Shown here piece by piece: positions 1-11,300 of a stretch of DNA of 64,000 bases (position 1 is its first letter; each line of letters starts with the position of its first letter). This DNA is from Micromussa lordhowensis (taxonomy: Eukaryota; Cnidaria; Anthozoa; Scleractinia; Lobophylliidae). A program made the position numbers and the translations under genes. The DNA is taken from the NCBI GenBank assembly GCA_964020085.1, contig OZ026608.1, positions 16,241,479-16,305,478 of the forward strand. Direction: 5' to 3'. The notes beneath the pieces were generated by a model. It saw nothing but the letters and a program-made list of their open reading frames with translations. It was not told the DNA's origin and made no database searches.

Positions 1-3000
1 AAAATCTCTACGTTAAATCCTTTATTAGCTCGACAAAGGTAATTAAAAGGAAACAATATGAGATGCAAGTTAACAGAAGTGAAACTAAAAAAAAACAAAC
101 TCACTGAATCAGTAAGTAATGCAGCCTTTGAATTATGTGCAGCTTTCTGAAATGGCTACATCATTGTTCAGTTGATATTTTTGAGTTGCGGTTCAATACT
201 ACAACAGTCACAGTTTGGTGTTTTCCTTTGTTTCATATACATTATCGTTCCATGTACATCAACTTACTACAGACCAACGAAAAGTACCGAATTGTACAAG
301 GGAGAATTGAACCCAATATTTATGTTGTTAGTGGTGATGCTTTTATTGATCTTGTCGTTAGACTGCTTTCATTATGTTTTTCTCTCGAAATCAGGCAGTG
401 CGTATGAGGCGAGAAGCTTTTAAAAGAAGAGAAAGAGAAATGAAAATGCATTTTTCCAGCATTCAGCAGTCTTTGTAGTGTTTGTTTTTATTTATTTTTG
501 TGAGCTTCTTCTGGAAAAACGTATTTGTTTGTACATACCTGCAAATAACCAGCACGGGCTGCGTAATGCACGGGCGTATATCCACTGCCATCTTTGTCAA
601 CAATTAAAGCCTTTGATGTGCTGCTCTGTAGATAGAAAATTCACTCGCAATTATTTGAGGAAACAGTCGGCTTTTTTGGACGCTACATTGGACAGGTTGA
701 TTAATGCATTGCCAATTAGCTACACGTGTGGGGTGAACGGTTTTGGGAAGGGGAAAAGAAAAACGTAAGGTAGCACAAATATTGAAAGATACTTAAAAGT
801 TCAAAAATGTAACTCGAAAACATGATGAAATATTTCAAAAAACAATCTAATCTCATTTCAAACGGCAGTCACATGAAACAATCGAAATTTTAAATACACT
901 CAACCTCTTTGAATAATATGCATATAAAGCGGACAAAGTGCAACTTTTAAGTGACGTTCTTTGCTTACTTGTTAAAATGTCTTAAAACTGGAGGATTTAG
1001 AAAAATTGAGACGTAAAGCAACAGCTTTGGCGGGAAAGACGGTGGGATCTGCGCACGCGCAGTACGAGCAGTGCGTTTTACCGCTGTGGAGGCGAATGTT
1101 GAATGAAAACATTTTTGACAACGACCAAGACAAAACTTCGTCTGAGATTTGGTCGCAAAATCTCCTTCGAAGGTCATGTAAATGCCGAAAAAATTACATG
1201 GTCGGAATCATTTGTGGAGTCGAACGTTAACAAGTTCTTCATACAAGCAAAAAGGAATTATCGAACAAGGATTTTTCTCAACACTTTACAAATAAAGCAC
1301 TGACCTTTGCTATGACAACTGATCAACAACTGAGTTGAAACCGAAAATTGCGCTGAGAACTGAACTGTTCACATTCACAGAAGAATAAAAAGACAAACGA
1401 AACTAACAATATCTACACGAGTAGAATCTTCGAAGGACATGTACGCAACCCGCGTACGAGGATTTCACAATCAGTGAATCCTCGAGACACGAGGTAAGTT
1501 CATTTTAGACTAAAAGTAAACCCATTTAGTTAAAGAAATTCTTACTATAGATTTTCCCGTAAACTGTTAGCGTCCTAATTTTGTCCTCTTTTAGTCGCTT
1601 TTGTTGTAAAATAACGGCAAACATAAAATTAAATGCTACGGTTTAAGGTTGGGAAGAACTGTTGGCCAGAAATGTTGCCAGGCACACAAGCTGGTTGAAA
1701 TCATGAGCGGATGATATCTTCTGTTGTTGAAATACAAGGTTGTCTGCAAGCACCCAAAAACGACATCTTAAAGCTCCTTGCGTGTTGAATAAATCTCGCC
1801 GTAAATAAATTCATGTCGTTTTCAGTTTCATGTGAAGCAACCACAAGAGCGACGCTGAGAAGTACATTAAGGAAAAACGTGAATTCATTTTCAACCTCCA
1901 CTTCTGCAGTTTTTCCATCACAATCAGAGCTTTCCTAAATGGGTATGCATATGGATGCGTTAATTTCGAAAAAGAATTTTAAAATGTTGTCACGCTTTCC
2001 TCATTTTTTTGCCATTGAATAAATATACGCAGTGACTACATGTCCAGCAGCCGGGAATGTTGATAAAATGCCCGACAATTTGAGATTTTTAAAGGTTTTC
2101 GTCGGAAACTGAAAGAAGCAGCTGTTCAATTTCGGAAGTGCTCTTGAAAAGCGGTCCCTATATTGCAAGCACCCCACAGACTGAAATTGGAGGCAATAGC
2201 GGACGCCATATCCCCTCATGGGACAAACAGGATTAGAACGAACTTGGAGCCCGGATGAAAATGTCCATCGCATTTTTAATAGCCTGAGCTGACCTTTAGA
2301 CCTGAAGATCCCCCAAAGAATGTGTGTAGTTTTTAAGCGCCAGAACAGCCTCTTTAAAGACGAGTAAAAAAAACCAAGGCTCTTTGCATGACCCTGGCAC
2401 GTGACCTTGTTAATCATTAAAAGTGATCGTGGTACAAAATAGATGCCAAATTTGAAGCCACTGAAGTGAGAGATTTTACGGCGATTTTAATTTTAAAAAA
2501 ATGAACACGATTTGTTTGGAAAAAAAGTTGCTGGATGGCAAACTTACAAATCTCTTAGAATTTTCAAACTTTCAAACCGCTCTAAAATCGCGTACCTAGA
2601 CGTCAGTGGCCTCAAAATTGGCAATATTACTAATTTCATCACGCTCTTTCCATTCCTACTATTTATTTTGTAACACGACCATTTTTCTCTATGATTGACA
2701 AGGTCACGTGACACGGTCATGCAAAGCGCCTAATATTGACACAACAATCATGTACCTTCACCAACGCCTCCATAGTGGCTGTATTCCCAATAGCTACGTG
2801 CAAAGGCGAGCGCAGCTCCAAGTCTTTGAGAGTTATGTCCGCGCCTCGGTCCATCAGCAATTGAACGGTTTCTGTTCCACCCACTGAGGCTGCCAGGTAT
2901 ATTGGCGTTCGTCCTTGAATATCGCGAGGATCCACCTTGGCGCCCTGAGGGTGAACCAAGGAAAGAATTTCGTGTTCAAACTGTGCGCATGTCTCTCTAT

Positions 3001-5297
3001 GTTACATCACATTCCCATCACAGTCGCATTTTGTCATGCAGTTAAATCGAAATTTTGCAATTTCACTGAGCAGCGGTTATCAGGTTGTTTGGTCAATAAC
3101 TATAGCGGATTAAGCCGTTAGGAGAGATTCTACGATAACTTTTAATCGGGGGAGGGGGTAAAATTAATGGCTTATAATGGTCTATACCGGGAGGCTTCGT
3201 TCGAAAGGGGTAAATCTTTCAGCCTTCAGGTATATAAAAAGGTATGAATTTAACAAGTTGAGGTATATGTAAGGGTAGGGAAATCATTCATTTAGAAACC
3301 TACTTTTTGGTTAACATTTCTTCTGGTAATGCTTGATGTTCTCCCTTAGTATTGTTCATTAAGGTTAACTTCATTCCAAGGGTTTAGAAAAGGGATGCAG
3401 CGTTCTTTGTTACATACGTGAAATGGGTGCCTTTTTTGAATCAAGAGTAAACGAAAGGGGTTACCTTTTCTGTCAAAATGGTACACAAAAGGGTAAGGAC
3501 TTGGATATCGTGGCGGAACTTCCTTGACATAACTTTCTAGAGTACCCCCCTCCGCCTGGATTTCAATTCAGTTACCTGATCTAATAAAAAACCGACGACA
3601 GTGGAATGATTGTTAAGAGCTGCGCGGTGCAGGGGAACCATTCCCTGATCATCCAAGATCTCTGCTTTGCAGATGTCCAGTTCCTCACCCGTAATCAGCT
3701 GAACGATCTCTAATGAACCCTGTGCACATGCCATATGGAAAGCTGTGCTGGTGTCAGATTCCTGGAGGAAGAGAATTTAATTCATGTTATTGGTTTTTAT
3801 CGGTTTTGAACGTGCATGCTCGAAGATAGAAAATTCAAAAGATATTTACTATAGGACTATGATCAAGTTTAGCTGGAATATACGCAGCACGCGGCTGCTG
3901 TGTCCTGCTGCGTGCATTATCAGCTTTTTCTGATACACTTGGCAACAGCATATATACATTTTTTAATACTAGCATCGATGTTAATTGATGATGCGGTCGG
4001 TCCAACTAGTTTCGAACATAGTTTGTAATGCTTTCACTGTTTAATAAGTGTTGCAGTCAACATCTCTCGCACAGCATATTCTATCAAACGAGGTGACATC
4101 ACTCTAGAGTATTTCAACTTCATCTATCCTTTTGTAACACTGGGGAGTCCAAACTTAGCATTTACATTACCTTCGTTTGTTGAACTTTTGATCCCAACTT
4201 CAAACACAGCCCAACAATCTAGAGAAAAATGTATACACAGAATATTAAATTTCAATTGCATTTAATCGTCCCGAACAGCAAACCTATAATTAGAAATCTA
4301 AATCAACGAATAAAGACTAACGAGTTTTGTATTGAGACATTAAACGTCTTTCATTGTTGGTTCTTTGCCGGCCAATGCCAAATGCTTGAACTAAGGTTCT
4401 CAAACTCATTATTTTTCATGAAGTTTAAACAAAGAAAATCATGTCTGGATATCTGATCTTAATTAGCAAAATTTTCTACGATTTTGGTCCTCAGTTTTCT
4501 CCTAGTTTTAGCTTTGATTGATAAGATATATCAAACACTCAAGACAGTGTTTGCCTACATTTTCAAACACTTCGAAGTTCGTCAAAAATACCGCTACGCA
4601 TCGTATTTTCAACTCTCTTCTCGGTGTTCGGAAGTGTGGCCAAACACGATCTTTCGTGTTTGATATATTACGTCAACTGCAATGGTGGACTTCTGAAACA
4701 GCTAGAGGATTGGGTAAATTACGAGAATTACGTATCTTGTACCTGTAAATCTAATCTGCATCCTAGTTAACTCAAAAATAAACCCCAACATGTAACTCAA
4801 AAATAAAAAACCCAGCATGTAGCTGTCATACTCATTAATATATCGGTCACATTCAGAGGTTATGACGTCTCACCGGCAGAATTCCACTGTCGACGGCCAG
4901 ATGAAGCAAAGTGCTTCCCTCGTCATCAACATTGTATAGGAGATTTTCCAAATCAAGTTGCTTCTCCTGAACTGAAATAAAGTCGAAATCATTTTTATTA
5001 CTTCGTCAGTACACGAAACAAAAAAAGTAAAGAAAAAAGCAGTATTCTTCACTGTCAGCGCAATCACCGCCGTGCCTGAATGATACTTAACAATTATTCA
5101 CCGAAGTGGGGGTGAATAGTGGTGGATATTTACCGAGCCGCAAAGCGGTGAGGTAAATATCCACCACTTTCACCGACACTGAGGTGAATAATCGTTTTAG
5201 TATATACCACACAATAACTAGCAGCCCAAAGAGTAACTTCATTAGTTAAAATATAGCGACAAAAGCCACTTTGTTTTTCTTCGGCTGCTTTGAGGTG

Positions 5298-5334
<37 letters not shown>

Positions 5335-8300
5335 AGCGCGCGCGAAAAGTACTATTCACTTGTGTGGTATATACTAAAACACGATATTGCCCGTTTGTAT
5401 AAATAACGATTATTCCATGAGCCCGAGTTGGATATGAAGTGATAAAATAACTTCATATCCAACAAGCGCGAATGGAATAATTGTTTTAGTAAATTCTCAA
5501 ACCGGGTTTTGCCGCCGATTTTTATTTCAGCCATTATAGAGGGCTGAGGTTCAAATTTCTAAATAAACAATAGCCTCTATTTGGCGAGAAAATAATGCTT
5601 CTCTCCTTAAAAAAATCCTTAATTCTAATTGTTGAAGGAAAAAAAACACGACCAGGAACTTTACGTCTAGTATGCGGACTGTTCATTAACGTGTTTTAGT
5701 GAGCGAAACATTTAGATCTATTTATGTGCAAAATCAAATGAACGCATCTATTACCAACTCCAGCAAAGTACTCGGCCACGGTCTGCGCGCCTTTAGCCAC
5801 TGCTACACTAAACGGACTCATTTTATCCTCAGCTGCCTGAGCTATGTCGCCTCCGTGTTCAACCTAAGCAAACAGAACATTTACATGAGAACTTGTGATG
5901 AATCAGACAAATATGGCTGCTATAGACATCACTTTCAAAATATCCTGACAGTTTGCCTGATAAAAATAAGACTTCCCTCAACAAATAAATAAAACAAACA
6001 TCAGAGACAGTAGTAACTTCAAGACTCTCCTTTTAGTTGTCCTTTCAACCCATTCCTGACAAGTTCTGAACAAATTGTTCTTCTTCATTAAGGTAAAACA
6101 TCGCCAGATATTCGTTCATGAAATCAGCCTTGCTAAATTATTTCAATTTTCCCTGACGTTTCTTCAAAACGTAAATTTTCCCTGATCGACTCAAAATAAA
6201 ATTCCCTGACTTTTCCCTGATCTTGACGAATTTGTTTCTTCCAGTGGCAACCCCGTAAAGGTATAGTCTGCATACGAGCCAAGTGGCTCATCAGGCCGGA
6301 GCTTATCCCGGTTTCCGTGGCATGAAGCGACTAGGAATATTTCTACTCCCCCCTGGATGGGATGCCAGTACATCGCAGGGTTACCCCCAGCATTAAATTC
6401 GCCGGTACCCATTTATACACCCGGGTGGAGAGAGGCACCGTGAGAGTAACGTGTCTTGCCTAAGAACACAACGCAATGTCCCAGGCCAGGGCACGAACCC
6501 GGAGCGCTCGCTCCGGAGTCGAGCGCACTAACCATGAGGCCAACGCGCCTCCCGTGGCAACCCCGTAGTATCCCGTTAATTCCTTACCAATTGCTTGCAA
6601 ATATTAACGCTGTCCATTTGAGCAGCAATGTGAAGTGGAGTGTATTCCCCGAATCCTTTGGCGTTAACATTGCTCTTACTGTCATTCAACAACAACTGAA
6701 AACATTGAAGCAAAAATAAAACATTACTCTTGTAATTAATATGAATCATTTTATGATAATTTCTAGAGAATGCCGAGGAAAGTGCCTTGCATATTTAAAG
6801 AGCACAATTTACACTCCATGCTATCAAAATGATGTTGTATGTTTTGTTTCTATTCCGTTGACCACCTGTTTTCTGCCGAAGCTTATGTCAGATTCCAGGA
6901 CAGTTATGTTTCTTTTGAAAAGTCTGCTGTCAACTTAGAAGACCATCAGGCCAGTGCTAATCTGTATCTCCGGTTTCAGTCAGCTTGCATTGTAGCATAC
7001 ATATATACATACTTAAACTTTATTTAGTCTCGAATTTTCAGGTTAGCACCCAGATACTGATATCTTCGAGCTAACAACATTAATCACTAATCACAATATT
7101 CACGTTACTTCAATATAATAAACAAAATAACTAACTACCTAAACAACTAAATATATGCTAAGAAATGTAAAACGAGGTTTAAAATTGCGCTCATGTTTTC
7201 CTGTCAAAATTGGTGGTAGATATCATTGAGTTGACGAAACATTTAAATCAGAGATAGTGCGATAATGCTCAGAGATAGAGTTCCAGGATTTTGCTGCCAG
7301 ATAACTTGCCAGCTTGAAGAGACTAGGAGTATTTCTTCTCGTAGTTGGATAAAAAGATCATGCCCATTCCAAAGTTAGGCCCCAGAATTTAAATTTGCCA
7401 GTTCTTATTACTAGGCGTCGGCGGAGAGAGACAATCCTAGATTAAAATCTGTCCCAAGAAAAACGACATAGTGACTGGACCAGAACTCGCACTCGGACCA
7501 CCAGCGCGAGTCAGTGCGCCCTATACATCCTCTTTTTGAGAGAAAAAAGAATGAAGTCTTACCACTACAATCGCCTCACTGTCTACTCTCACAGCAGCAT
7601 GCAACGGCGTGTCTCCTCGCTCATCAAGACACTTGACATCAGCCCCTGACTTGAGCAACAAATCCACAATGCTGACATGTTTACCAAGGATTGCATTGTG
7701 CAGAGGCGTCTTGCCAAATGAATCCGGAGAGTTTACGTCTGGCGAAGAAAGAGAAATGAAACATTTTCACAGAATTTGGTCCAACCTGAGTCTTTTTTGG
7801 TTTTAAATTCAGTTTACACTGCATATCTTATATTACATTACTTTCAGTACATTAATTGCAATACTCGCGACACATTGCAAATAACCTTTACAAAAGCAAG
7901 TCCTATTCATCAGGTTTATTCAGAGAAGTTCACGACATTTATTATACTAAAGTTCAAATTAATAGTACAAAGCAATCTTCTTTAAATACTCCACGCATGA
8001 CACGTAAAAGTCTTCTCTGTATGAAATAGCTAACTCATTCTCCACTTGGATCGTATTTGCACTCCTAATTTACACATCCACAAGCTGTTTAAAAAACTAT
8101 TACTGGCGTTTAAAACTCACTAGAGGATAGGTCGATATACAGAATAAATTCTGTAGAACTAGCCTAGCGTGCATTATGAACAGGTCATTGGTGAGACACT
8201 GTGTTTTAGTAAGTCTGTTTTTTATTCTCAATGCAATAGCTGTTACTGCAGTTGAGTCTGCGGGACGTTTCGGCATGGTCAATATTTGCATTCAACACTT

Positions 8301-11300
8301 ACCCACTCCTTTTCCGAGCAGTTTTTGTACTTCGTCTTCATTTCCAGATAAAGCTGCATGGTGCAGCTTTTGTAACTTGGTTCCTTTGCTTGCTTTCTGA
8401 AAAGAAAACATTGGAAAATTTGAACAAAAGCAGAAATGCCTAACCTCGAAATCGTAATTGTTTCCGGTAGAAAAATGCTTCCCATCGAACCTCGCAATGT
8501 TGGCTCCAACCTTTCTCAAGTTAACAAAGTCTCCTTAATCGTCATTGCAAGTTGATGCTAGTAAAATCTTATTTGTACTCCGAAACAAAAGAAATTGGAG
8601 ATCACGTCTGTTACCGCGGTTAATACGTGGTGAAACGCTTTTTTAAAGAGTTGATTGCCATGCATTTCCGTGGCCCGCAAAATTAGTTCGACGGGGGGTC
8701 TAGATTAAAAGAAGCTCCTTGAAAGATAATGAAGAAAATAGATCTCACCAACTTAGAATATCGCGCTACATTCATCTGTGTCAAAACTGTAAGCCTTGCT
8801 TTTCTTGTAACAGTCCAACATACGCTGATTACTCAGTACAGGAGAGGAAACAATAGCTGGCAGTGCAGATAACCCAGATCACACCTTGAACGAAATCAAT
8901 TTTCAAACCTGTGCGAATTATGTACGTCGCAGTGGATATTGCTCGAGCGGGTGCGACTGAATTATGTAGATCAAAGAATAGAACTAACAACTAATAAAGC
9001 CGGTTTGATTAGAGACTCATTAGAGTGGAACCTTGATTAAGATGAGCACAAACAATAGCACCGAGTACTGATGACGTCACGCAAACGTAGCCTCCGGTGT
9101 ATGTCAGTCAAGCAGACCATTCCATGTGCTATTTCTGTTCCTTCAGATCTATTTTAAGTAACAGTGCGCAATGCAGGAATGGACAGATTGTTATCGGCGG
9201 TTAACAATACCATTTACGCAGAATTATGACTTTTCAGATCGTACGGTTGAGTTATTATGTAATACCGAGGGTTACTTTTCCATGCATGAACTAGCCTTAG
9301 TACTAATACTATCATCATTGTAATTTGATGCAAGAGGGAATAGAGTAATACATAAAGTATGTGAGAGTAGCTAGTAAATAAACGCCCAACGACAGTAGAT
9401 GCATTGGAATCATGTTCGCGGTGCCAGATGTAGAGAGAGCTCAGTTTAGTGTGTTATGTTTATAACATTCTAACTAAAGGATCAAAAGTCGGTTTGATAA
9501 GAGGCTCATTACAGTGGAACCTTGATTAAGATCAGCACAAACAATAGCATCGAATAATTTCAATCTGCTTTGGATCCTGAAATTAATTTGAATCGTATTT
9601 TACATCTCGATCGGCCTTTACCGAGTCCACAGCGACTTTTAACTGAAATGAGTTCGAACTTTAAGTCATGTAGTCCGGTCGTTTGCTTTACCTGCGGTTT
9701 GTTTTTTGTATTAAACTGCTGCGTCAAATTGTTGTGTAATGGCTGTGACATCAAACTCGTTAGACCGTTTGAGAACTGGTTTCAGAGCAATTGTCTGCTC
9801 GCGGGTTTCAGTCAGTCTGCAGAACTGATGTTTAACCCGGAAATCAGCGTTGTTTTTGGAAGATGTATGCCTTCTATCCAACCTCGTACTGCTAACTCCA
9901 ATCTTTTTCAAGTTAACAAAGTTCTCTTTACCGTCCTTTGACGATGTAGCTCTTAATTGCGAAGAAGTAAATGCGAGTTGTTACTTGTGTAATCTGGAGC
10001 AAAAGAACTTGGATCACGTCTATGTAAGACGTGGTTACACGCATTTAACGTGCTCCGATCCTGCCGTGCTTGAGTCCCTGGACTCTTAATCAGTTTAAAA
10101 TAAGGTACTATAAATATGAATAACCAACAGAAATCTCACCAAATAAGACTTAAAATTTGTCTGTGTCAAGGTAAACATGCCGTTCCTTGTAAACTGTCCG
10201 CAATATACACTTATTACCTAGCACAGTAACAAGATCTTGCAGTGCAGACCATGAGGCGAATCAATTTTCTCACAGCAGTGCGAACTGTGTGAAATGATAA
10301 AGTATTAATCACAACTTTGATTACAGCCTCATTAGAGTGGAATCTTGATTGAGACAGCACAAACAATAGCACTGGGCACTGATGATTGATGACTGAGTAA
10401 TGGTGTGTAGCCCCATTTGACACATTCATCGGCTATAATAGTAATCATTTCTTTGTAATCAAAACTTTTCGGATCGTAAGGATTGACATATTAATACCGG
10501 GAGTTATTTTTGCCTTGCAAGCACTAGCCTTAAGCTAGCAACATCACAGTTATTATTTGATACGATTTGCTGATAGTTCTGCGCGTTGCCAGTAATGGAA
10601 CTTGCTTCATTTTCGTGACAACAGAGGAATTAAAATAAATACATAAATAAGTGAGAGTAGCTAGTCAGTAATAAACAGCCAACGACAGTAGATTTTGATG
10701 TCACCTGCAGTTATAAAGATGGAATGGGGAAGAGCTTAAGATGTAATCCCAAACGTTTTCCCCTGAACCTTTAAGCAGAAGTTACCAACAAAACGTAGTC
10801 AACTGGAATTTGAGCAGTTTCTCGCAGTCCGAGAGCATTAATTTGATCTTCTTTGAATCTTGAAATTAGTTTGAATCTTACTTTCACATGTTCATCACGA
10901 GGTTTTACGGAGCGTGTTTCTCGGACTGCGTATACGTGTAACTTATTTTCGGTTTAAAATTACTGAGTCAAATTGTTGCTTGAGGGCTTGGACCTCAACC
11001 CGTTAGCCTTTTGAAAACTGGTTTAGGATTTGTCTGCTCACGAATTTTCGTCTGACTCGCTTAAAGGGATATATTACTACAATGCTGAAATTTCTTTGTA
11101 TAAAACTACTGAGTCAAGTTGTTGCTTGAGGGCTGTGACGTCAACTCGTTAGCATTTTGAGAACTGGTTTAGCAATTGTCTGCTTACAGATTTTCGTCTG
11201 CCTCGTTTAAAAGGGAAGTTGTAAGATTGTAGACTGTCTAATATAGAAATCAGGGTCGTATTTTGTAGAACAATGTCCCATTCTCCTGATCCAACCTCGT

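Noticed and set aside
2001..2417. 138-codon frame on the minus strand in intron 9
   Set aside because: Starts without ATG support and shows no ankyrin or other motif.
6480..6553. tRNA-like sequence
   Set aside because: Head of a SINE with a target duplication, not a free tRNA.
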